From contig CAVZOJ010000002.1 in NCBI GenBank assembly GCA_963776845.1, positions 620,001 to 684,000 of the forward strand: a DNA stretch of 64,000 nucleotides. The letters are read 5' to 3'. Origin of the DNA: Roseitranquillus sp963776845. Lineage in GTDB: Bacteria > Pseudomonadota > Alphaproteobacteria > Rhodobacterales > Rhodobacteraceae. Shown one piece after another: positions 54,407-64,000 of the stretch (positions within the stretch are counted from its first letter, which is position 1; every line of letters starts with the position of its first letter). The notes under the pieces are model-generated. The model saw only the letters and a list, made by a program, of their open reading frames with translations. It did no database searches and was not told the origin of the DNA. The position numbers were made by a program, and so were the translations under genes.

Positions 54407-55459
54407 TCATTTCAGCCCCGCGCCGGCGATGCCGGTGGTGATGAAGCGCTGCAGGAACACGAAGACGACGACGACGGGGATCATGGTGAGAACGGTCATC
54501 GCGAGGATGTAGTGCCACTGGACGTTGAGCTGGCCGGCGTAGGAGTTGAGGCCGACCTGCAGGGTGTAGAGGTCGGCGCGGCTGAGCACGATCAGCGGCC
54601 AGAGGAAGTCGTTCCAGCGCCAGACGACGGAGAAGATGGCGAGCACGGCGAGGGCGGGGGCGGTCAGCGGCAGCACGATGCGCCAGTAGATCTGCCATTC
54701 GGAGGCCTTGTCCATGCGGGCGGCGTCGAGGAGCTCGTCGGGGATCGTCAGCATGTACTGGCGGAGCAGGAAGACGCCGGTCGGCGTGGCGACGGTGGGC
54801 AGGATGACGCCCCAGAGCGAGTTGAAGAGACCCATCGCAGCAACCACCGAGAAGAGCGGGACGAGGATGACAGAGAGCGGGACCATAAGCGTGGCGATGA
54901 TCAGCAGCATCACGGCGGAGCGGCCGGTGAACTGGTACTTGGAGAGGGCGAAGGCGGCCATCGAGTTGGTCAGCAGCGTGATCAGCGTTGCCATGGCGGT
55001 CACGAACACCGAGTTCTTGAGGTAGGTGAGGAAGTCGAGCTGCAGGAAGGGCTGGACGTAGTTTTCGGTGGCGAAGCCGATCTCGCGCACCGGCTCGCGG
55101 TCCTGGATGTTGACCTCGTAGACCTCGTCCGGGTCGTCGGGGTCGACCATGCGGGCGACGATGCCGATGCGGCGGAGCTCGCCCAGCGTGCGGGCGGTGC
55201 CATCCTCGAAGGTGACGGTGTAGAGCGGCAGCGGTTCGTCCTCGCCCGGCACCTCCGCCGTCAGCGCCTCGTAGGGCAGGAGGGTCGGCGGGAACTCGGC
55301 GAGCTGCGCCGGGGTCTTGAACGACGACAGCACCAGCCAGAGGGCGGGGCCGAAGATGACGACAAGGCCGCTGGCGAGCCAGAGGAACGTCACCACGTCG
55401 GTCCAGTGCCAGCGGTCGCCGCCGCGGCGCCGGGTGAGGAAGGCCCAGGCGCGGCTCAT
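54407..55459 (-). CDS. Carbohydrate ABC transporter permease (MalG type)
   Basis: A 350-residue permease with an EAA-type loop DAARMDKASEWQIYWRIVLPL. An unusually long hydrophilic segment of about 70 residues follows the first helix (about 60-130, acidic: EDEPLPLYTVTFEDG, MVDPDDPDEVYEVN), which lies in the periplasm and is seen in a subset of sugar permeases. Its ATG overlaps the stop of the partner permease. Confidence 0.92.
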   Translation of the reverse strand: MSRAWAFLTRRRGGDRWHWTDVVTFLWLASGLVVIFGPALWLVLSSFKTPAQLAEFPPTLLPYEALTAEVPGEDEPLPLYTVTFEDGTARTLGELRRIGIVARMVDPDDPDEVYEVNIQDREPVREIGFATENYVQPFLQLDFLTYLKNSVFVTAMATLITLLTNSMAAFALSKYQFTGRSAVMLLIIATLMVPLSVILVPLFSVVAAMGLFNSLWGVILPTVATPTGVFLLRQYMLTIPDELLDAARMDKASEWQIYWRIVLPLTAPALAVLAIFSVVWRWNDFLWPLIVLSRADLYTLQVGLNSYAGQLNVQWHYILAMTVLTMIPVVVVFVFLQRFITTGIAGAGLK

Positions 55460-56469
55460 TCCCGCGCCCCCCGCCGCTCGTTCCGGCGGGCGATGCCGAG
55501 CTGGATCAGCGTCAGCACGACCAGCACGGCGCCCATCAGGATCGACGCCGCCGCCGCCAGACCGGGGTTGCGCAGGAGCGAGGCGAAGCCGACCTCGTAG
55601 ATGTACTGCGTGATGTAGAGGGTCGCGGTGCCCGGGCCGCCGCCCGTCAGCACGAAGACCTCGTCGAAGATCTGCACCGCCCGGATCAGTGCCAGCACGA
55701 CCACGACGAGCAGGTTCGGCGCCAGCAGCGGCAGGGTGATGCGCCAGAACACGCGGCCGGGCTTGGTCCCGTCCATCTCGGCCGCCTCGTAGAGGTCCTT
55801 GGGGATCGCCTGCAGCCCGGCCAGCAGGATCAGCGCGTAGAACCCCATATGCGCCCAGACGGTGACGCCGACCGTGGCCGAGAACGCCCAGAAGCGGTCG
55901 ACGAGCCAGTTCACCCGGTCGCCGCCGAACCACGTCACCATAAGGTTCAAGAGCCCCTCGCGCTGCAGTATCCAGCGCCAGATCAGTCCGACGACGACGG
56001 GGGAGAGCAGGACGGGAAAGAAGAACACGGCGCGCCAGAAGCCGCGGCCGCGGATGGCGCTGTTGAGGATCAGGGCGGTTACCATCGCGGTTGCGGTCAT
56101 CAGCGTCACCTGCAGCACGACGAAGCGCGCGGTGTTCCAGACGGCGATCCAGAACTGGTCGTCGCGGCAGGTGTTGGGGTCGAGGTAGTCGCCGCAGTCA
56201 AGCAGGCGGGCGTATTGGGCGCCGCCGACCCAGGCGCGGTCGCCGAGGAACAGATCGGTGCCGCCGGTGAACGAGTAGAGGACGTTCAGCACCATCGGGT
56301 AGAGGATGAAGATGCCGAAGATCGCCATGTTCGGCAGCAGGAAGAAGGCGATCATGCCCGGCTGTCCGGTCCAGCTCTGCCAGAGCCGGAGCGGCCGGTC
56401 GAGCGCCATCGCCACCCACCGGACGGGCGCCAAAGCGGCGGCGCCGGCCATCTGTTTCAGCGTCGCCAC
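55456..56469 (-). CDS. Carbohydrate ABC transporter permease (MalF type)
   Basis: A 337-residue permease starting with GTG directly after the binding-protein stop. It has six main helices (PGMIAFFLLPNMAIFGIFILYP near residue 38) and the EAA loop YEAAEMDGTKPGRVFWRITLPLL. A small periplasmic loop contains a cysteine pair (LLDCGDYLDPNTCRDD). Confidence 0.92.
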   Translation of the reverse strand: MATLKQMAGAAALAPVRWVAMALDRPLRLWQSWTGQPGMIAFFLLPNMAIFGIFILYPMVLNVLYSFTGGTDLFLGDRAWVGGAQYARLLDCGDYLDPNTCRDDQFWIAVWNTARFVVLQVTLMTATAMVTALILNSAIRGRGFWRAVFFFPVLLSPVVVGLIWRWILQREGLLNLMVTWFGGDRVNWLVDRFWAFSATVGVTVWAHMGFYALILLAGLQAIPKDLYEAAEMDGTKPGRVFWRITLPLLAPNLLVVVVLALIRAVQIFDEVFVLTGGGPGTATLYITQYIYEVGFASLLRNPGLAAAASILMGAVLVVLTLIQLGIARRNERRGARE

Positions 56470-57739
56470 CTACTGCGAGGCTTGCTCGACCTGGTCCTGG
56501 ATGTCCTGGTTCATCCGCTCGTACGCCTCGTCGAGCGAGAGTTCGCCCGCCATCACCTGGCTGATCCGCGAGGCGAGCGCGCCGTAATAGGCGTTGGCCC
56601 AGCGCCAGGCCGGCATCTGCTGCGCTGCGGGCGCGAGCTCGGTCGTCGACTGCACGAACTCGCTCGAGTGCGGGCGGCACGTTCGGATCGTCGGACTGGA
56701 AGTCGAGCCCGGCCTCGATGACGCCCGCGTGGGCCGGCAGGAACAGGGTGCGCTCGGAGAATTCCTTGACGATCTCTGTCTGCGCCAGCCACTCGATCAG
56801 GGTGGCCACGTCCTCGGGATTCTCGGTGTACTTCATGCCGAGGAGGGCGGCGCCGCCGGGCAGGCCGGAGCAGTGCTCGTCACCGCAGGGCGAGCCCGTG
56901 GCGACCCAGTCGAAGGCGTCGCCGATCTTGGTCGAGAGGTTCGCCACCTGCCAGCTGCCCGAGTAGTAGAACGGCAGCTGCGCGTTGATGAAGTCGTCGG
57001 CGGCGGCGCGGTACGTGGTGCCGGCGGCGCTGACCCAGACCTCGGGCAGGTGCTGGCCGCTCTCGGTCCAGCCGACGAGCTTTTCGACGAACTGCTTGGT
57101 GCCCTCCTCGATCGGCGCGGGCATACCGTCCTCGCCCCAGTAGGTGGCGCCGTAGGAGATGTTCGGGCCGGTGATGCGGTGACCCGAGCGGTCGATGGCG
57201 AAGGCGGCCGGCAGCTGCTGGCTCTCGGCGACCTTGGTCGCTGCCTCGACCCACTCGTCCCAGGTGGCGTCCTCGCCCGGCATCTCGACGCCCGCCTGCT
57301 CGAACAGCGTCTTGTTGGCGAAGCCGCCGACGAGGGTGAGCTGGGTCATGAAGCCGGGGATGATGTCCGATCCGTCCGGCCGCATCCAGTCGAGCTGGGC
57401 GCCGAAGTTCTCGCGGAAGTACTCCGGGTTCTCGAGGTAGGGCGTAAGGTCGAGCCAGTGCCGCGCCAGTTCCTTGATGTTGGTGACGCGGGCGATGTCC
57501 GGGCCCTGTCCGGCCTCGAGCTGGATCGGCAGCTGCTCCTGGATGGTCTGGTAGGGCACGTTCTCGAAGTTCACGTTGATGTCCGGATGCTCCTCCATGA
57601 ACCGGTTCAGGAGGTCCTGCATCACCTCGCCCTCGACGCCGTCGGAGTACCACATCATCCGGACGTCGCCGGCGAGGGCGGGTGCTGAGGCGATTGCGAG
57701 CGCACATGCGGCGGTCAGAAGTGTCCGTCTCTGGTTCAT
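56470..57739 (-). CDS. Carbohydrate ABC transporter substrate-binding protein (one frameshift)
   Basis: Family 1 binding protein of about 422 residues with signal peptide MNQRRTLLTAACALAIASAPALA, start at 57739 behind GGGAGG. Blocks: VRMMWYSDGVEGEVMQDLLNRF, YQTIQEQLPIQLEAGQGPDIARV, LPFYYSGSWQVANLS. An extra base near 56660 separates NVPPALE from FVQSTTELAPAAQQMPAWRW; the corrected frame ends QDQVEQASQ at 56470. It probably binds the saccharide processed by the adjacent GH105 enzyme. Confidence 0.88.
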
Positions 57740-57770
57740 GTTAACCTCCCGTTGTTCATCGATCACGTTA

Positions 57771-60243
57771 TCATCCCGCTACGGTTTGACTACCGTGCGT
57801 GCCGACCGCGCCGGCCATCTCGACACGCTCTCCCGCCAAGGTCCAGTCCGAGGGGTCGAGGTGCCGACCCTCTGCCTCCACGGTGCCATCGCTGCGAAAC
57901 AGGACGTTGCCATAGTCGGGGTCGACGACCGTGATCTTATCGTCCGCGCCGTCCATCCTGAGCCCGCCGAAGCGTGCTCGGAAGGTATGAAAGCTTTCCG
58001 TCTGTGCGACGCGCAGGATCCAGCGGCCGCGCCGCCCGGCGAGCCGGAGCTCGCATCCGGCGCTTGGTCCGTCGGTGATCTGCTCGAGAGGGCCGCTCGC
58101 GATCAGCCCTAGAGCGCCTTGGCCCGACCTCGCGAAGGCGGCTTGGCCGTCGACGACGCTCTCGTCGAAGACCGGGCGGGGGAACCAGGCGTGGGTGAAG
58201 TCGGGCTGCGGCGCGACGCCATCGAAGACCACGACGGCGAGGCCGCGATACTGCTGCACCCGCGGGACCGAGGCGCTGCCGCCCCAGTAGGAGGGGCGGC
58301 CGTAGCCCGAATGGATCATCTCGCCGGGGTGGTTGATCCAGACCTGGGCCTGCGGCTCGGTGCCGATGCGGGCCTGGACCAGCGTCTCCTGATAGCCCCA
58401 GTCGCCCCAGCGGTAGCGGGCGGCGGAGCCGAGCGCCCAGGCGGCGGTCTTGGCGTGGTAGAGGTGGGCGAAGTCGTTCTCGCCCTTGGGTGAAGCGCCA
58501 CTCGGTCTCGCCGGGGCGGTCGCGGATGGCGCGGGGGGCGAGGTCGGGCAGGGTCGAGGCCGTGGTCGCGCAGGCAGAGCGCCATCTGCGGCGTGGCGTG
58601 GAACCGGCTGCCGTAGCTTCCGCGGCCCCAGACGAGGCGGCCGATGGCGGAGAGCTCGAGCGAGGCGGCGGCGCGCAGCGTGTGCTCGTAGGAGCGGCCT
58701 TGCGCTGCAGTCAGGACGCCGTGGTGGGCGGAGTTCGCGACGATCTCCAGCAGGCGGACGATGCCGCGGCCGGCGCGGTCGCGAATGTCGGCGTCGGGGG
58801 CCAGCGCGAAGAGCGCGGTCAGGCCCTTGAGGTCGATCGGGAAGTAGGGGGCGGAGTTGAACTCCGCCATCTCCCATCGCTCGAAGTGGTCGAGCCAGGC
58901 GCGTACGCGCGTCGCGCCCCACCGCCGACTGCTCGGCGCCGGAGCGGCCGGAGCGGCGGAAGGTGGCGTCGGGCAGCAGGTGGCCGGCGAGGTAGGCGGC
59001 GGTATGGAACAGCAGCGCGTGGTTCTCGGAGAAGTACCACTGCACGTCGTTGCCGGGCTCGTCCATCCAGTAGCGGTAGCCGAGGATGGCCTCGTCGATA
59101 CGCGCGCGTAGCGCGGCGGAGAGGTCTTCGCCCCAGCGCATCCGCGCCCAGATCAGCGGCACGAGGGCGAAGTCGGCGCAGTCCCAGCAGTCGGCGATCG
59201 GGCCGAGGGCGGCGTCGATCATCGCCTCGGTCTCCGGGCCGGCGCGGCCGGTGGCGAGGCGGGCGAGGGCGCAGACGGTGTCCGGCTCGGCCCGCGTCGC
59301 GACGGCGTCGAGCGCCTCGGCGATCCGGTCTGCGGGAGGGTCGCCCTGCGGGTGCGCGATCTCGACGCCGAGGACGCGGCTCGCCACGAACCCGCCGGCG
59401 TCGACGGTCAGGCGGAAGTGGCGGAAGTCGGCGGGCAGCGCCTCTGCCTCCGCCAGCGGCAGGCGCGTGGCGCCGGCGGCGAGGCTGCGGGCGAGGGCGA
59501 GGCGCTCGTGGGACATGAAGTCGCCCTCGACGTCGATCTCGACCGTGGCGTCGACCGGCAGCGGCACGGGCAGCGCCACCGCCACCTCGCCGCCGGTGTA
59601 GGCCGGGCGCTCGAAGTGCATCGCGGCCAGCGTCGCCTGCACCGCCTCGACCAGCTCGGCGTCGGCGGCGAACGGCAGGGCGGCGCGGGCGGGCGGGCCG
59701 CCCAGCCAGTCGAGCTGGACGTAGAACCGGGTGTCTCGCTCGGCGAGGTCGTCGAGGAATACGACGAGCTCCGTCTTACCAGCCTCCAGCGGCACCTCCA
59801 GTTCGACGGCGTGCTCCATGTTGCGGACGTAGTCGGCCATCCAGCCGATCTCCTGCCCGTTGGCGAACAGCACCGCGCCACCGCAGGTGGCGAGGCGCAG
59901 CGCGGGCCGTCCCCGCCGTCTCCGCCACGACCATCGTCCGCGCCCAGGCGGCGAGGCGGGTGGGGCGGAACCAGAAGCCCGAGAGGTCGAGCCGCGGCGA
60001 GCCGAAGGGCAGCCAGTTCCGCGTCAGCGCCCGGTCGCCGCGCACCTCGGGGCGGCGGCCCCGCCGCTCCTCGGCGAACTGCGTCCGGCAGGGGTATTCG
60101 TGCGGGATGTAGTTCTTGTCCTTGGTCAGGAAGAAGAACGAATCCATCTCGCCCCGCATCGGCTGGTCGGGCACGTCGTAGCGCGCCTCGACGATGTCCG
60201 AGACCTGCCAGTGGCCGAACGGGGTGCCGGGCGCGAGCCGCAT
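57771..60243 (-). CDS. Large unrecognised protein of a pectin-type operon (three frameshifts)
   Basis: Joined across +1 shifts near 59910, 58918, 58560 and 58492 (the last two close together), this is a protein of about 822 residues beginning MRLAPGTPFGHWQVSDIVEARYD. The N-terminal third looks beta-rich (LDLSGFWFRPTRLAAWARTMV, AVLFANGQEIGWMADYVRNMEH). The middle is alpha-helical with aromatic/acidic motifs (WMDEPGNDVQWYFSENHALLFHTAAYLAGHLL, RWEMAEFNSAPYFPIDLKGL). The C-terminal part is beta-rich again. That layout resembles toroid-plus-sandwich carbohydrate-active enzymes, but I cannot place it in a family. No signal peptide. ATG overlaps the GH105 stop. A cytoplasmic glycosidase or lyase is a guess from context. 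Confidence 0.7.
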
Positions 60244-61313
60244 CAGTGCCGCGCCCCTTCGGCGAGGGCGAGGATGGCGAGAGACTGGCCGTAGCCCGTC
60301 GGCTCGACCGGGATGTCGCGGTAGAACTGCAGGTCGTGGCCCATCCGGGTGCCGTAGGAGACGCCCCGCACCACGCCCGCCGCGTCGATGCTGGCGATCA
60401 CCGCGTCGAGGGCGCGCAGGCCGGCCTCGCGCCAGCGGGCGTCGCCGAGGCCGAGGCGGGCGCCCTTGAGCAGGCCGTAGGCGAAGCCCGCGGTCGCCGA
60501 GGTCTCCTCGTAGCTCGTCGGGTCGTCGAGCAGGGTGCGCCAGGCCCCGCCTTCGGTCTGGAGCGGCAGCAGCGCCTCGACCTGTTCGACCAGCAGCGAA
60601 GTCAGGAAGGCGCGAGCGCCCGCGTCGATCTCTGCCAGTTCGAAGAGGTCGAGGATGCCGGCGGTGATCCACGCGTTGCCGCGCGCCCAGCGGGCGCGGG
60701 CGAAGTTGTGGCGCCCGTCGAAGGTCCAGCCGTGGAACCAGAGGCCGGTTTCGCGGTCGGCCAGGTAGTGCGCGTGGACCAGGAACTGCCGCACCGCCTC
60801 CTCGACAAGCTCGCGCCGGCCCGACCCCTGTCCGTAGCTTGCGAGAAACAGCGCCATCATGAAGAGGGTGTCGTCCCAGAGCTCGCCCGGATTGAGCTTG
60901 TCCGAGACGTCGTGCTGAAAGCCGCCGCTCTCGGTCCGCGGCGCTGCAGCACTCGGTCCGCCCAATCGTCAAGCACCGGCACGAACCGCTCCGAACCGGG
61001 TCTCGCGCCAGTAGAGCGAGAGCGCCAGCATCGGCGCCGTGGTGTTCACGTTGAGCGGCGGCAGGCCCGCGGCAATGCGGCGGTCGTACCACCCCTCGAT
61101 CACCTCGCCGAGCCGCGGGTCGCGCCCACGCTGCCGCCAGAGATGCACCAGGCCGTAGAGGCCGACGCCTTGCGGCCACTCCCACGCATCGAAGCTGATG
61201 TAGTCGCCGCGGCCGCCGCGCAGGTTCGGCTCGTCGTAGACGCCGGCGTCACGGAGCCCGATCAGCCCCTCGACCAGCATGTTCAGCGACCTCTCGACGT
61301 CGCGCGGCGCCAT
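60243..61313 (-). CDS. Unsaturated rhamnogalacturonyl hydrolase-like protein, GH105/GH88 (frame broken once)
   Basis: About 356 residues. These (alpha/alpha)6 enzymes remove the unsaturated uronic acid from oligosaccharides left by pectate or rhamnogalacturonan lyases. Matches: GDYISFDAWEWPQGVGLYGL, GGFQHDVSDKLNPGELWDDTLFM, FARARWARGNAW, YEETSATAGFAYGLLKG and RDIPVEPTGYGQSLAILAL. Between about 60935 and 60998 the frame is lost and regained (LDDWADRVL appears in another frame), requiring up to three added bases. ATG 61313 follows GGAGGAG. First gene of the leftward operon; cytoplasmic. Confidence 0.85.
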
Positions 61314-61381
61314 CGCTCCTCCGTTTTTCCGGCCATCTTTCGACGACCCGCCGGGAGAGCACAAACCGAAAGACGGCGCCT

Positions 61382-62733
61382 CTAGCGCGCGGCGGTCGAC
61401 CGCTGGCGCGCGGTCCGCACGCGGTGGCGCAGGATCACCGGCAGTCCATCCGCCGGCTTGGGTATCGGCATCCGCCGCCAGACGGGCGGCGGGCCCGCAA
61501 GCTCGACGGAGAAGCGCTGCAGAAGGGTGGCTGTGAACACCTTGGCCTGCATCGTCGCGAAGTGCATGCCGATGCACTTGTGCGCGCCGCCGCCGAAGGG
61601 CGCCCAGGCGAACCTGTGCCGTCGATCCTCCGCCCGGTCGGGTGCGAAGCGGCCCGGGTCGAAGCTTCTCGGGCTCGGTCCAGATGTCGGGCCGGATCAT
61701 CACCATGCCGGGGCAAACCGTGATGGGCGTGCCGGCAGGCAGGTCGAAGCCCGCCCAGTGGAACGGCTTGATCGGCCTGACGGGGAATGAACGGCACCGG
61801 CGGAACCAGCCGCAGCGCCTCGCGAAAGCACATGTCTGTCGTCGTCATCTGGTCGAGTTCGGAGAGGTCGATGCCGCGTCGCCGAACGGGCCGCCTCCTC
61901 GGCGACGGCCTCCTGCCAGTCGGGATGCGAGGCGAGACAGGCGATCAGGGCGGTGATGCCGGTTGCCGTGGTGTCGTGCGCGGCCATCAGACAGGAAGTT
62001 GAAATGGTCGACGATCTCGTCGTCGGTCCATGCGGCGCCGTCCTCGTCCTGCGCGCGGCACATGCGGCTGAAGAAGTCGTCGCCGCCGGTGGCGCGGCGG
62101 ACCGGGATCATGTCGCGCAACGCGCGCGACATTCTCCGCCGCGCCGCGACGCCACGGCCCATCGGCGTCATAGGCAGGGGCACGCGGATGACCGCGAGTG
62201 TCGCCGCGATCTCGTCGATCAGATCGGCATTCAGCTGCTCGGCTTCGGGGCTGTCGACCGGAAGCCCGAGGAACGTCGCCGCGCCAAGGCGCAAGGTCAG
62301 CTCCTTGATTGCGGGGTGGAAGCGGAACGGCGCATCCGAGGGCCAATGCGAGAGCAGCCGCTCGGTCTCGGGGACGAGACGCTCGAGATAGGCCTGCATC
62401 GCGTCCGCCCTGAATGCCGCCTGCATGATGCGGCGGTGTGCCCGGTGATCCTCGAAGTCGCGCAGCATCACGCCGCCCGAGAACATCCGCTCGATCAGCT
62501 GCCATCCTTCGCGGCTGGAGAACGTCCTGTCACGGTCGAGCAGCACCATCTCGAGCGCGTCGGGATGCTGCAGCACGATCCGTTCAGTCCCAACGAGCGT
62601 GACGCGGAAGACCTGCCCATAGGCCGTCGGCGTTCGCCTTCTGAAAGCCGTAGCTATCGCGGACGATGTCGAGCGTGTGGCCGACGAGAGGCTTCCGCGG
62701 CGGGCCGGGCACGTGGGACAGGTCGAGCGGCAT
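61382..62733 (-). CDS. Cytochrome P450 (five frameshifts)
   Basis: About 450 residues when five +1 shifts (about 62630, 61985, 61880, 61790, 61665) are corrected. It starts MPLDLSHVPGPPRKPLVGHTL; the I-helix is MAAHDTTATG, the K-helix ExxR is in FREALRLVPP, and the heme-cysteine loop is FGGGAHKCIG. All key P450 elements are therefore present. No ferredoxin or reductase gene is adjacent. Proline-rich N-terminus but no clear membrane anchor. Substrate unknown. The density of shifts is the highest in the window. Confidence 0.85.
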
Positions 62734-62957
62734 CCGCGATCTCCAGGGTCGTTCGCGCGCAGCCTATCACGGTGTCTCGATTCGCAGCAGGACCCGGTCG
62801 CGACGCCGGCGGCGGGGCATTCGCCAGGGCGACTGCCGCCTCGCCGCTGAGGGACGCGGCTCGTCTGCCGAGATGCACGGCGCACCATGCCGGGTGTGGG
62901 GAGAATGCGTCGCATCAACGACACCGGAACGGGCGATGCTGCGCCTTGGCTCGTGGA

Positions 62958-64000
62958 CTACAGGATCGCCGGCAGGTTCAGCCCGTGTTCCCGGGCGCAG
63001 GCGATCGCGTCCTCATAGCCCGCGTCGGCGTGGCGCATCACCCCCGACGCCGGGTCGTTCCACAGCACGCGCGCGATCCGCCTGTCGGCATCCTCGGTCC
63101 CGTCGCAGCAGATCACCATGCCCGCGTGCTGGGAGAAGCCCATGCCGACGCCGCCGCCGTGGTGGATGCTGACCCAGGTCGCGCCCGACGCGCAATTGAG
63201 CAGCGCGTTGAGGAGCGGCCAGTCGGAGACGGCGTCGCTGCCGTCCTTCATCGCCTCGGTCTCGCGATTGGGGCTGGCGACGGAGCCACTGTCGAGGTGG
63301 TCGCGGCCGATGACGATGGGGGCCTTGAGCTCGCCGGAGCGGACCATCTCGTTGAAGGCGAGGCCGAGGCGGTGGCGCTGGCCGAGGCCGACCCAGCAGA
63401 TGCGGGCGGGCAGGCCCTGGAACGAGATCCGCTCGCGCGCCATGTCGAGCCACTGGTGCAGGTGGTCGTCGTCGGGGATGACCTCCTTCACCTTGGCGTC
63501 GGTCGCGTAGATGTCCTCGGGGTCGCCGGAGAGCGCGACCCAGCGGAACGGCCCCACGCCGCGGCAGAAGAGCGGGCGGATGTAGGCGGGGACGAAGCCG
63601 GGGAAGGCGAAGGCGTTCTCCAGCCCCTCCTCCTTGGCGACCTGGCGGATGTTGTTGCCGTAGTCGAGGGTGGGGACGCCCGCGTTCCAGAAGTCGACCA
63701 TCGCGGCGACGTGGGTCTTCATGCTGGCGCGGGCGGCCTGCTCGACCGCCTTGGGGTCGCTCTCCTGCTTGGCGCGCCATTCGGCGACGGTCCAGCCCTG
63801 CGGCAGGTAGCCGTGGAGCGGGTCGTGCGCGGAGGTCTGGTCGGTAACGATATCAGGGCGTACGCCGCCGTCCTTCATGCGGCGCACGAGCTCCGGGATA
63901 GACGTCGGCGGCATTGCCGATGAGGGCCACGGACTTGGCCTCGCCCGGCCTCGGTCCAGCGGCGCGATGAGGTCGAGCGCCTCGTCGAGGTCACGTGTTT
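62958..64000 (-). CDS. hutU: Urocanate hydratase, 5' part outside window (two frameshifts)
   Basis: The C-terminal roughly 345 of about 555 residues. HutU hydrates urocanate to imidazolonepropionate in histidine degradation, using bound NAD. Conserved blocks: SVALIGNAADVYPELVRR (interrupted by extra G bases near 63948 and 63895), DIVTDQTSAHDPLHGYLP, TLDYGNNIRQVAKEEG, FAFPGFVPAYIRPLFCRG, ALSGDPEDIYATD and HHGGGVGMGFSQHAGMV. The gene ends ...HGLNLPAIL at 62958. Other hut genes would be expected further right. Confidence 0.92.
   Translation of the reverse strand, partial: TRDLDEALDLIAPLDRGRARPSPWPSSAMPPTSIPELVRRMKDGGVRPDIVTDQTSAHDPLHGYLPQGWTVAEWRAKQESDPKAVEQAARASMKTHVAAMVDFWNAGVPTLDYGNNIRQVAKEEGLENAFAFPGFVPAYIRPLFCRGVGPFRWVALSGDPEDIYATDAKVKEVIPDDDHLHQWLDMARERISFQGLPARICWVGLGQRHRLGLAFNEMVRSGELKAPIVIGRDHLDSGSVASPNRETEAMKDGSDAVSDWPLLNALLNCASGATWVSIHHGGGVGMGFSQHAGMVICCDGTEDADRRIARVLWNDPASGVMRHADAGYEDAIACAREHGLNLPAIL

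Overview
The window is GC-rich, tightly packed DNA from an alphaproteobacterium. I favour the Rhodobacterales/Rhodobacteraceae. The basis is gene style rather than a marker gene: many ABC importers in catabolic operons, paired 68-residue CspA proteins, a DUF465 protein, GTG/TTG starts and ATGA/GTGA stop-start overlaps. No rRNA or tRNA gene and no CRISPR array was seen.

Layout. (1) 1-10576: a galactoside utilisation locus. A MalK-type ATPase (cut by the left edge) and an IclR regulator lie divergent from a binding protein, two permeases, a GH36 alpha-galactosidase, dgoK, dgoA and a GH42 beta-galactosidase. (2) 10652-22394: carboxylate and amide accessory genes. They include two TauE-type exporters, two GntR regulators, an FAA hydrolase, a tripartite tricarboxylate transporter with fused TctA-TctB, an OsmC protein, a ketopantoate-reductase-like enzyme, a CoA ligase and an amidase. 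(3) 22658-36224: two complete peptide/amide ABC importers around a gamma-glutamyltransferase-like enzyme, with an acetamidase/formamidase inside the second operon. (4) 36306-41683: an orphan ParA, small proteins, two cold-shock genes with matching leaders, a decayed REP-associated transposase and a gene desert of lower GC. (5) 41684-53109: ettA, a GAF-EAL phosphodiesterase, a universal stress protein, an AGCS symporter, an animal-type heme peroxidase, a secreted gamma-glutamyltransferase, nadD and dacB. (6) 53206-61313: a leftward operon for pectin-derived saccharides (GH105 hydrolase, a large unrecognised protein, binding protein, two permeases, ATPase). (7) 61382-64000: a cytochrome P450 and the C-terminal part of urocanase (hutU), cut by the right edge.

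Quality caveat. About fifteen genes are interrupted by single-base shifts. Nearly all that can be placed are insertions of one base, often inside a short homopolymer, in otherwise intact and catalytically complete proteins. I therefore treat them as sequence errors rather than real pseudogenes, and give the whole gene span in each case.

The least explained items are the roughly 820-residue protein in the pectin-type operon, the two cold-shock leaders that each carry an exact complement of their own ribosome binding site, and three GTAC-centred palindromes just upstream of one cold-shock promoter.
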